From Candidatus Uhrbacteria bacterium (GTDB taxonomy: Bacteria; Patescibacteria; ABY1; SG8-24; UBA9934), in the NCBI GenBank assembly GCA_018664485.1, contig JABJOE010000006.1, forward strand, positions 62,001 to 126,000: DNA of 64,000 nucleotides. The letters are read 5' to 3'. Shown piece by piece: positions 51,761 through 58,087 of this stretch. The notes under the pieces were generated by a model. That model made no database searches. It had not been told where the DNA came from and saw nothing but the letters and a program-made list of their open reading frames with translations. Made by a program: the position numbers and the translations under genes. Within the stretch, counting starts at the first letter, position 1. Each line of letters starts with the position of its first letter.

Positions 51761-51838
51761 GACTGTCCTTTTGAATTGGTGCGACAAGCCCTGCCGCAGG
51801 GGAAAATGATCTCCTATCAAGGTTCACAAAGACGCTTC

Positions 51839-51867
51839 AAAGTAGCACTAAATAGGCCCCATGTCAA
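51839..51867 (-). promoter_or_regulatory. Promoter of the 51296 gene (TTGACA-17-TACTTT)
   Basis: On the minus strand TTGACA (51862-51867) and TACTTT (51839-51844) are 17 bp apart, about 80 nt before the ATG. Confidence 0.5.
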
Positions 51868-51878
51868 TCCATCGCTGC

Positions 51879-51905
51879 ACTAAACGCAAATGAGTTGCGT
51901 TTAGT
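51879..51905. promoter_or_regulatory. Perfect palindrome, operator candidate for the metal importer
   Basis: ACTAAACGCAA-atgag-TTGCGTTTAGT, an 11-5-11 perfect inverted repeat. It overlaps the predicted -35 (TTGCGT) of the importer operon. It is the type of site bound by Fur/Zur or MntR-like repressors; the actual regulator is not in the window. Confidence 0.6.
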
Positions 51906-51932
51906 ACCCACATTCTGCTACGCTATAGAGGT

Positions 51933-52802
51933 ATGAAAAAGCTTCTAATGGTTCTACTTATATTCGGCGCAGTAATAGCTGCTCTAATATTAAATTTGGA
52001 CTCAGAGGAAATCGTCTCCGATGATCGCCCAGTTACCGCTACAACGATCTTCCCTCTTTACGACATAGTTCAAAATATAGCTGGAGACTCCATACGCGTT
52101 GAGCTCATCATGCCCGTCGGAGCAAGCCCACACACATTTGAACCGAGCGCTTCCCTACTGCGTGATCTTAAAGGTGTGTCGGTAATCTATGCGATCGGTT
52201 ATGGAAGTGATGACTGGGCATCGGTAATAGGTGAGAACCTAGGTGCCGAGATTGTGACTGTCGACTCAGACATTGACCTGCATCAAACAAACGACGGTAT
52301 TGACCCTCACTACTGGCTATCATTTACAAACGCCAACATCATCGCAAAGACCGTGCGTGACGACTTGAACGCACGTTTCCCAGAATACACCTACGACTTC
52401 GATCATAACGCTTCGCTCTACACACTTTCCCTGCAAGAAGTGAACCAAGAGGCGTTACGGCTAATAACAGAGGAAGTAGATAGCAACAACATAATCACAC
52501 TACATGATGCATGGTATTATTTTGCAAACGACCTAGGACTAAATGTGGTTGGTACATTTGAACCAAGTGGTGGTCGTGAGCCAACTCCTCAATATCTTAT
52601 CGACCTTATAGAGACGATCGATGAGTCTGACATCATTACCCTCTACACAGAACCTCAGCTATCAGAAGAAGCCTTCGATACTTTCGTACACGACAACAAT
52701 CTCTCCGTCGGATATCTCGACCCAATAGGAGGTACCGCCGACAAAATGAGTTTTATTGATCTGATGCTTTCAAATGTCCAATCAATTGCCAACAACCAAT
52801 AA
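51933..52802 (+). CDS. Zinc/manganese-type ABC transporter substrate-binding protein
   Basis: 289 aa. N-terminal hydrophobic segment (LLMVLLIFGAVIAALIL) without a lipobox Cys, so probably a membrane anchor. Cluster A-I metal-binding pattern: His in GASPHTFEPS, His in DPHYWLS, His in TLHDAWYYFA and Asp in VGYLDPIGG. It captures Zn or Mn outside the cell for the ATPase and permease that follow. TACGCT ends 8 nt before the ATG (leaderless-looking). Confidence 0.9.
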   Translation: MKKLLMVLLIFGAVIAALILNLDSEEIVSDDRPVTATTIFPLYDIVQNIAGDSIRVELIMPVGASPHTFEPSASLLRDLKGVSVIYAIGYGSDDWASVIGENLGAEIVTVDSDIDLHQTNDGIDPHYWLSFTNANIIAKTVRDDLNARFPEYTYDFDHNASLYTLSLQEVNQEALRLITEEVDSNNIITLHDAWYYFANDLGLNVVGTFEPSGGREPTPQYLIDLIETIDESDIITLYTEPQLSEEAFDTFVHDNNLSVGYLDPIGGTADKMSFIDLMLSNVQSIANNQ

Positions 52803-53529
52803 CGTGAGTGAACGCGGCACTGCAGTGTCTGTAAAAGATCTACGCGTCAGCTATGACGATCATGTTATTTTAGAAAATATTTCTTTTGAAATTCCTGAGA
52901 ATTCAATAACGGCAATCATCGGACCAAACGGTTCTGGGAAGTCAACACTCATCAAGGCGGTACTTGGACTAACTCGCACTGAGAAAGGTGATGTAAAACT
53001 TTTCGGACAACCGCTCAGTCACGTACGACGTACGATTGGATATGTCCCCCAACGATTCGAATTTGATCGGCAATTTCCAATGACTGTCCTGGAATTCATG
53101 GAGCTCGCTCGCCACGAGCATACAGACAAAAAAGGCATCTCTCGTGCAATTAAGAATGTTGGTATTAAATCCGGAGTACTTCGCGAACAGCTTGGAAGCC
53201 TATCTGGCGGACAACTTCAACGTGTTCTGATCGCACAAGCTATTTTAAATCAACCAAAACTCCTTGTTCTAGATGAGCCTGCTGCCGGGATCGACGTAGT
53301 TGGAGAGGCTGCATTTTTCCAGATGATCGATCAACTTCGAAAAGTTCATGGAACTACGATCGTTATTGTGTCGCATGATATAAGCTTCGTTGCCAACGCT
53401 GTTGACCACGTTGTCTGTGTGAACAAAAACCTAATGTGCTCAGGACCTCCTAAACTTGCTCTTACGGAAAAGAACTTGGAACGACTGTTCGGAGCATCGA
53501 ACATATATCATCATCACAGCCACGATTAG
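52774..53529 (+). CDS. Metal ABC transporter ATPase
   Basis: 251 aa. Walker A GPNGSGKST, Q-loop VPQRFEF, signature LSGGQLQR, Walker B LLVLDEPAAG and the switch His (IVSHDI). A His-rich end (YHHHSHD) fits a Zn/Mn system. The ATG at 52774 overlaps the binding-protein gene by 29 bp; a GTG at 52804, right after its stop, may be the real start. Confidence 0.92.
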   Translation: MSNQLPTTNNVSERGTAVSVKDLRVSYDDHVILENISFEIPENSITAIIGPNGSGKSTLIKAVLGLTRTEKGDVKLFGQPLSHVRRTIGYVPQRFEFDRQFPMTVLEFMELARHEHTDKKGISRAIKNVGIKSGVLREQLGSLSGGQLQRVLIAQAILNQPKLLVLDEPAAGIDVVGEAAFFQMIDQLRKVHGTTIVIVSHDISFVANAVDHVVCVNKNLMCSGPPKLALTEKNLERLFGASNIYHHHSHD

Positions 53530-53579
53530 GGTGCATGTATTTTGGCCGCCACCCAACTACTTAACGACCTAGCGATTCT

Positions 53580-54395
53580 ATGGATGCGATTCTAACAATG
53601 CTCTCCTACCCGTTCATGCAGCGAGCTTTTTTAGCTGGTATATTACTTGGCTTACTTCTAGCAAGTCTCGGTGTACTTGCAACGCTCCGCAAGATGGCAT
53701 TCTTTGGTGAAGGAGTAGCTCATGCATCTCTTGCTGGAATCTCACTTGCCATTTTAGCTGGAGTCGCACCAATCCCGGTCGCTATCGCCTGGGCAGTACT
53801 TATCGCAATCGCAATTTTCTGGCTTGAACGGTCTACAAAACTTTCATCAGATACCTTAATTGGAATACTGTTCACCGCAAGCATGGCCTTAGGTGTAGTC
53901 ATCATGAGTCAGACTGCCGGATTCCAACCTGAGCTAATTTCTTTCCTGTTTGGAAGTATATTGTCGATCAATCCGGGAGACCTCGTTATCATCGCAGCAT
54001 TTACAGCAATAATCTTGGCCTGGTTTGGGACATCACTCAAGCAGCTTACCTACATAGCTTTCAATGAAGACGCTGCATCGATCGCGGGTATGAAAACAAA
54101 AACACAAACGCTGGTTTTATACATTGCGCTTGCGATTGCTACTGTCCTTGGTGTCAAAATATTAGGGATCATCCTAGTCTCCGCACTTCTTGTACTGCCA
54201 CCGGCTACCGGACGACTTCTTGCCAAGTCATTTAAGAGCTATCTTTGGATGTCGCTGCTGGTCTCTGAGATCGTGATTATATGCGGGCTCACTCTTTCAT
54301 ATTTTTATGACCTCCCTTCCGGTGCTACTATCGTACTCACTGGAACGGGTCTATTTTTCCTCACGACTCTCAGTCGACAGGTTATGAAGCGTTAG
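53580..54395 (+). CDS. Metal ABC transporter permease
   Basis: 271 aa, ABC-3 family with eight or so membrane segments. GEGVAHASLAGISLA is the loop that meets the ATPase, and ILVSALLVLPPATGRLLA is a typical later helix. It completes the importer. Its end overlaps the convergent 64-aa gene by 4 bp. Confidence 0.92.
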   Translation: MDAILTMLSYPFMQRAFLAGILLGLLLASLGVLATLRKMAFFGEGVAHASLAGISLAILAGVAPIPVAIAWAVLIAIAIFWLERSTKLSSDTLIGILFTASMALGVVIMSQTAGFQPELISFLFGSILSINPGDLVIIAAFTAIILAWFGTSLKQLTYIAFNEDAASIAGMKTKTQTLVLYIALAIATVLGVKILGIILVSALLVLPPATGRLLAKSFKSYLWMSLLVSEIVIICGLTLSYFYDLPSGATIVLTGTGLFFLTTLSRQVMKR

Positions 54396-54586
54396 TAGCT
54401 GACTCCAAAGAAGTAGGCTACCAAACAAGCAATTCCGATCGCTAAAACTACCAAAGTTACGTTCACAACGTTCTTCGCGTCATCATCGTCACGTGTAAAG
54501 GCGAAAAAAGTGAATAGTGCGAACCCTAGGATTAGGGCCGCTGGTACAACGGTAAGTACGATTCCTGTAAGTAATACGATGGACAT
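54392..54586 (-). CDS. Small two-helix membrane protein of unknown function
   Basis: 64 aa: two hydrophobic helices (SIVLLTGIVLTVVPAALILGF and VVLAIGIACLVAYFFG) joined by an acidic loop FTRDDDDAKNVV. Similar tiny proteins are common in CPR genomes. A TATAAT is present about 35 nt upstream on the minus strand. Confidence 0.55.
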   Translation of the reverse strand: MSIVLLTGIVLTVVPAALILGFALFTFFAFTRDDDDAKNVVNVTLVVLAIGIACLVAYFFGVSY

Positions 54587-54679
54587 ATAAATTGATCTCT
54601 GCGTAAAAACCTTAGAATTATTATAATATCGCTAGTGCCAGTCGAGCATCATGCCTTAATAATACGTTATTGTCAATAA

Positions 54680-54714
54680 TTGACCTAAACGTGCATATAA
54701 TCTATACTCTTCTC
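54680..54714 (+). promoter_or_regulatory. Promoter upstream of element C and tRNA-Arg (TTGACC-17-TATACT)
   Basis: TTGACC, 17 bp (containing TATAAT) and TATACT. It would start a transcript covering element C and the tRNA. Position is accurate to a few bases. Confidence 0.6.
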
Positions 54715-54726
54715 GCAAAGTGAAAT

Positions 54727-54850
54727 CAGGATATTTCTAGGTTTGATGTATACAAGGCGTGGGTGGCTGACAAGGAGTCGTACTAGAAGTACGGTGACGA
54801 AGTCCGACGGGCCCCACAACACAGTAGACGGCAAACCTAGGAGTGTCCTG
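54727..54850 (+). ncRNA. Structured element C upstream of tRNA-Arg
   Basis: CAGGATATTTCTAGGTTTG ... CAAACCTAGGAGTGTCCTG closes the element. Inside, GTGGG pairs with CCCAC, and CGTACT-aga-AGTACG is followed by TGACGAAGTC. Same plan as elements A, B and F. Two further hairpins follow before the tRNA (TAGCTTC/GAAGCTA at 54858, AGCTGG/CCAGCT at 54893). Confidence 0.6.
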
Positions 54851-54931
54851 CGGCGTTAGCTTCCACCTTCGCTGAAGCTACGGTCGACAAGCAGCTGGTA
54901 ATACACCCAGCTTCGCAAACCACAAAATTAT

Positions 54932-55008
54932 GCGGCGTTAGCTCAGCTGGATAGAGCGTCTGGCTTCGGACCAGAAGGTCGGGGGTTCGAACCCCTCACG
55001 CCGCACCA
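54932..55008 (+). tRNA. tRNA-Arg (anticodon TCG), CCA encoded
   Basis: 77 nt including CCA. Acceptor GCGGCGT/ACGCCGC, D arm GCTC...GAGC, anticodon stem TCTGG/CCAGA with loop CTTCGGA (anticodon TCG), T arm GGGGG-TTCGAAC-CCCTC (a mismatch at the first pair). Reads CGA and probably other CGN codons. A terminator follows. Confidence 0.95.
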
Positions 55009-55015
55009 TGAAACA

Positions 55016-55039
55016 AATCACCGAAAGGTGGTTTTTTTC
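55016..55039 (+). terminator. Terminator after tRNA-Arg
   Basis: CACC-gaaa-GGTG followed by seven T, then CTTT. Confidence 0.8.
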
Positions 55040-55088
55040 TTTGGTGCAAATTTACCGCAGGTTAATTCTGGACGTAGTCCAGGTGTGA

Positions 55089-55139
55089 GGGGCTTACCGA
55101 GTGGCCAAACTGAAAGTTTGTTGGAACGAGGCTATACCC
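55089..55139 (+). ncRNA. Tandem hairpin unit R1
   Basis: GGGG-CTTACCGAG, stem CAAAC-tgaaa-GTTTG, then GGAACGAGGCTATACCC. The outer GGG/CCC pair. A separate hairpin CTGGAC-gta-GTCCAG lies just before it (55068-55082). Confidence 0.6.
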
Positions 55140-55154
55140 ATAAGTGTGTAGACC

Positions 55155-55210
55155 GGGGGAGATTGCCGAGATATCGAACCGAAGGTTCATAGATATCGAG
55201 GCTATACCCC
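55155..55210 (+). ncRNA. Tandem hairpin unit R2
   Basis: GGGGG-AGATTGCCGAG, stem GATATC-g-AACC-gaa-GGTT-cata-GATATC, then GAGGCTATACCCC. The conserved flanks TTGCCGAG and GAGGCTATACCC are the same as in R1 and R3, but the middle stem has a different sequence that still pairs. Confidence 0.6.
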
Positions 55211-55263
55211 TAAGCACGATAACGAGTTACTCGCATTTAAATACATTAAGTACTCATGTCGAA

Positions 55264-55315
55264 AGGGCTTGCCGAGTGGTCAAACCATAGGTTTGTTGGA
55301 GCAAGGCTATACCCC
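55264..55315 (+). ncRNA. Tandem hairpin unit R3
   Basis: AGGG-CTTGCCGAG, stem CAAACC-ata-GGTTTG, then GGAGCAAGGCTATACCCC. Nearly the same as R1; the loop-closing pair differs (C-G added). Confidence 0.6.
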
Positions 55316-55334
55316 TTTAGGTATCTTCAAAAAC

Positions 55335-55360
55335 AAAACCGCCAATTGTTGGCGGTTTTA
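55335..55360. terminator. Bidirectional terminator (after rnc and after R3)
   Basis: AAAACCGCC-aattgtt-GGCGGTTTT, 20 bp past the rnc stop on the minus strand and 20 nt after R3 on the plus strand. Confidence 0.85.
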
Positions 55361-55379
55361 TTGTTTTACTTGTGTACTA

Positions 55380-56093
55380 CTACTTTGTCTTTTTTACCCA
55401 GCCCTTTGCAGTAAGAGCGTTTCGCGCTGCATCAATCTGTGCCTCCTGTTTTGATGTCCCCTTACCTTCTGCTGCCAACTCCTTTCCAAGATACGCACCG
55501 ATGCGGAATATCTTATCGTGATCTGGCCCAGACTCTTCAAGGACTTTATAGTTTGGTGTTGTAGATAAACGTGCCTGAGCCTCTTCTTGAAACTGACTCT
55601 TGGGATCAATGTACAATTCTTTCTCCATTATCTCATCAAGCGTTGCGATAATAAACTTATGTACAAAGTCACGAGATTCATCCCATCCAAAGTCCAAATA
55701 CAAGGCACCGATAATAGCCTCCATAGTATTTGCCAAGATGTAGTTGCGGGCCTTCTCATTACTGTCCTGAGACTCTCCACGAGAAAGGAAAAGGTACTGC
55801 TCAATATTCATGCTATGACCAACCTTCGCTAGGTTCTGTCCGTTTACAAGTGCTGCTCGGAAGTTAGTGAGCTCCCCTTCTGGTTTATCGAACTTTTCAA
55901 ATAAAAATTCGGTCACCACCAACTCCAAAACTGCATCTCCCAAGAACTCCAACCGCTCATTATGATGCAGCGGGAAGTCATGATGTTCATTGAGATAGGA
56001 GCGATGGACAACCGCTTGTTTCAGGTGCCCATCCTCTTTGTACTCTATCCCAATTATCTTTGCCAACTCCTCAACAGGTTTTCGTTCTGCCAT
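55380..56093 (-). CDS. rnc: Ribonuclease III
   Basis: 237 aa. The signature HNERLEFLGDAVLELVVTEFL, the catalytic Glu region (NTMEAIIGALYLDFG) and a C-terminal dsRNA-binding domain (FQEEAQARLSTTPNYKVLEESG...KQEAQIDAARNAL) are complete. It cuts double-stranded rRNA precursors and mRNA. It lies 18 bp after the nusB gene. Confidence 0.96.
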   Translation of the reverse strand: MAERKPVEELAKIIGIEYKEDGHLKQAVVHRSYLNEHHDFPLHHNERLEFLGDAVLELVVTEFLFEKFDKPEGELTNFRAALVNGQNLAKVGHSMNIEQYLFLSRGESQDSNEKARNYILANTMEAIIGALYLDFGWDESRDFVHKFIIATLDEIMEKELYIDPKSQFQEEAQARLSTTPNYKVLEESGPDHDKIFRIGAYLGKELAAEGKGTSKQEAQIDAARNALTAKGWVKKTK

Positions 56094-56111
56094 ATACTAT
56101 TGTTATGAATC

Positions 56112-56624
56112 TTACTCCTCTCCTGCCTCTTCACTTGCAACTTCCTCCACCTCTTCTTCACCACCTTTCTCTTCTTCCACATTCTTGTCAACTTCCTTTA
56201 TTTCACCTCGAGCGAGCATGTCTCGGTAGACAGCACCCATAACTCCGTTGATAAATTTACCGGCAGGCTTCCCAGAAAATGTCTTACCAAGTTCGATCGC
56301 TTCGTTGATTGCAACCTTTGCCGGAATCGCTTCATCGTACTTAAGTTCAAAGACAGCAAGACGCAAAATATTACGATCTGCATTAGTCATCTCTGCGATC
56401 GGCCACTCTGGAGCAAAATGTGCGAGCGACTCATCGATATCTGCAAGATGTTCGATCACTCCTCCAACCTGTTTTTTCAAATAACCGGCATCATCAAAAT
56501 CAGGCGCGAATTCTTGCTTCACGTGCTCGATGATTTAATCGATCTTAGAATTATCCTGACCATTAAAGTCCCACTCGAAGAGACATTGCATGGCCATGGT
56601 TCGGGCTAGGTGACGATTCGACAT
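56112..56624 (-). pseudogene. nusB: Transcription antitermination factor NusB interrupted by an in-frame TAA
   Basis: From the ATG at 56624 the frame reads MSNRHLARTMAMQCLFEWDF, a clear NusB start, then NGQDNSKID followed by TAA (56535-56537, codon 30). It continues in the same frame as IIEHVKQEFAPDF and through the full NusB body (NRNILRLAVFELKYDE-like, AINEAIELGKTF) to 56112 with an acidic tail. A GTG at 56522 could restart a 136-aa product without helix 1, which helps bind boxA RNA. Real mutation or sequencing error cannot be told apart here. Confidence 0.8.
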
Positions 56625-56695
56625 AACGTTAGGTAAAGGGAAAACAGATGAGTGTGAGGGGCTTAGCTTAAGCAATCTTCTTGCCCTAGTATAGC

Positions 56696-56728
56696 AAAAA
56701 GAAAAGCGAGTCCATAGGACCCACTTTC
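56696..56728 (-). terminator. Terminator after rpmF
   Basis: AAAGTGGGTCC-tat-GGACTCGCTTT followed by TCTTTTT on the minus strand (one mismatch). It separates rpmF from nusB. Confidence 0.8.
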
Positions 56729-57025
56729 TTATTTTGTTTCTTTCTTTGTTTTCTTTGCAGCGACCTTCTTTTTTGGAGCTGCTTTCTTTTTTGGAGTTTC
56801 AGCCTTTTCTTCTTCCTTCTCCTTTTTCTTCATTTCTTTTACAACCTCTTTTGCAAGCTTTCCATCAGCCTTTTTCACTTTCGCCATTTTTGACGGAGCG
56901 ATGTGGTGCGGGAGACGTGGCTCACCAGTTTCTTTGTCGATCACAATATGCATCGGCTTGAGCGCGTGATGCGATCGTCGACGACGTACTTTTGATTTGG
57001 AATTTCGAAATTTTGGTACAGACAT
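56729..57025 (-). CDS. rpmF: 50S ribosomal protein L32 with long Lys/Glu tail, zinc-free
   Basis: 98 aa. MSVPKFRNSKSKVRRRRSHHAL is the L32 start and GEPRLPHHIAPSKM the end of the core. The four zinc-binding Cys of many L32 proteins are absent. About 45 extra residues of Lys, Glu and Ala follow, similar to tails on L22 and L23 here. It has a strong promoter. Confidence 0.9.
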   Translation of the reverse strand: MSVPKFRNSKSKVRRRRSHHALKPMHIVIDKETGEPRLPHHIAPSKMAKVKKADGKLAKEVVKEMKKKEKEEEKAETPKKKAAPKKKVAAKKTKKETK

Positions 57026-57097
57026 AGAGTTTTAGAGGTAAAACAGACTGGATTGGAGATTACTAGAGGTAAAGACCCTACCCCAAATTACTGGGAG

Positions 57098-57126
57098 AGT
57101 GTACTTAAATAGCCATTTTCTGTCAA
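57098..57126 (-). promoter_or_regulatory. Promoter of rpmF (TTGACA-17-TACACT)
   Basis: On the minus strand TTGACA (57121-57126) and TACACT (57098-57103) are 17 bp apart, about 70 nt before the ATG. Confidence 0.7.
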
Positions 57127-57191
57127 TAGATAGAGTAAACTGCTGGATTCCAGCGTTTTGAAGTATATATAACAAATATCCATTAAACAAA

Positions 57192-57225
57192 GAGCCCCCT
57201 GAGCCAGATACAGCTCGAGGGGGAC
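57192..57225 (-). terminator. Terminator of the 57251 gene
   Basis: GTCCCCCTCGAGC ... GCTCAGGGGGCTC on the minus strand, followed by TTTGTTT, 26 bp after the stop. Confidence 0.75.
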
Positions 57226-57250
57226 TTGAAGGACGCTTGAACGGCTGCTG

Positions 57251-57733
57251 TCAGCTCGCTTTTCTGTGGCTTCCACGCTTGTTTCCGCGGTCGACGCGGG
57301 CAGGTGCCGACCGAGCTGTTCTTCGGCCAGGGAATCCACAGGAGTACGTGTAGAGCCTGGCGCCCAGTCGGGAAGACATGGAGTCGCCAACTGCATTCTG
57401 AAGAACACGCTGCATAGACACTCCATGATCACCTGCAAACAAGTAGGCACCACCGATCCGCTTGTTCTGCGTGACCCTGATACCGTTCTTCCTGCCAGTT
57501 GAGCAATTGATCAGAAGTACGCCATCAGCAAGATCGCGCTCAGCGAGCTCGGCGTCAGAAACTCCCTCCAAAAGGTCTTCATCGCCACCAGTAAGCTCGA
57601 GCCACGCGGCACGCGACAACTTCCTGGCCAAAAAGGCACCGCTCAAATGGCCCCTCGCACTGATCCAGAACCTGTTGAGATTTGGCGTGTTTTGTCCTTT
57701 GCGGACTTGAGCCGTAATCGAAATGAGAGCCAT
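57251..57733 (-). CDS. Unknown 160-aa protein, G+C-rich single-gene unit
   Basis: ATG with a GGGGAAG SD. The product is basic at the end (GRRTARSAPARVDRGNKRGSHRKAS) and otherwise alpha/beta-like (MALISITAQVRKGQNTPNLN, LSRAAWLELTGGDEDLLEG, DGVLLINCSTGRKNG). No recognised motif, signal peptide or membrane segment. It is divergent from the GGDEF-like gene; the two -35 boxes are about 17 bp apart. Confidence 0.55.
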   Translation of the reverse strand: MALISITAQVRKGQNTPNLNRFWISARGHLSGAFLARKLSRAAWLELTGGDEDLLEGVSDAELAERDLADGVLLINCSTGRKNGIRVTQNKRIGGAYLFAGDHGVSMQRVLQNAVGDSMSSRLGARLYTYSCGFPGRRTARSAPARVDRGNKRGSHRKAS

Positions 57734-57776
57734 GTATGACTTCCCCGGTGAATCGCGCCGGAAGTAGCGCGTCTGG

Positions 57777-57805
57777 AGGCTACCAAAAATCGATCAAAAT
57801 ATCAA
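57777..57805 (-). promoter_or_regulatory. Promoter of the 57251 gene (TTGATA-17-TAGCCT)
   Basis: On the minus strand TTGATA (57800-57805) and TAGCCT (57777-57782) with 17 bp spacing. Confidence 0.45.
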
Positions 57806-57822
57806 GGAATACCCTATGGATC

Positions 57823-57851
57823 TTGACAAAAAGCCAAAAATCTGGGATGCT
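57823..57851 (+). promoter_or_regulatory. Promoter of the small ORF and GGDEF-like gene (TTGACA-17-GATGCT)
   Basis: TTGACA (57823-57828) and GATGCT (57846-57851) with 17 bp spacing. The spacer starts AAAAGCC as at the receiver gene promoter. Confidence 0.5.
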
Positions 57852-57883
57852 CGAATTGGTCTGATCAACACAGGAGCACAGAC

Positions 57884-58024
57884 ATGATCACCAATAGCAA
57901 CCTTTTGGCTGGCGGAAATCCGCAAGTCGCAAAACTACTACGCGACCTCGCACAAGATGCGGGCAACGTTTCACAACTCACGAAGGCCACCCCGCCAAGC
58001 AAACAGGAGCGGTCGACGGGCTGA
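57884..58024 (+). CDS. Possible 46-aa small protein upstream of the GGDEF-like gene
   Basis: ATG with CAGGAG 7 nt upstream. Product begins MITNSNLLAGGNPQVAKLLR and ends KQERSTG; likely one amphipathic helix (QVAKLLRDLAQDAGNVSQL). It lies 63 bp before the GGDEF-like gene behind the same promoter. It may be a leader or a small partner. Unrecognised. Confidence 0.45.
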   Translation: MITNSNLLAGGNPQVAKLLRDLAQDAGNVSQLTKATPPSKQERSTG

Positions 58025-58087
58025 GTAAACACCTCTTCGTGATCGAGCCATGAGCCGATTCGAAGATACAAAACCATAGGGGGTCCT

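Noticed and set aside
55089..55315. CRISPR array or tRNA-like genes
   Set aside because: Units are longer than typical repeats, spacers differ in length (15 and 53 nt), no cas genes are near, and no cloverleaf can be drawn although GCCGAGTGG recalls a D-loop.
56535..56537. Recoded stop codon (alternative genetic code) in nusB
   Set aside because: TAA ends rplW and the metal-binding protein gene and appears as a normal stop, so reassignment is unlikely.
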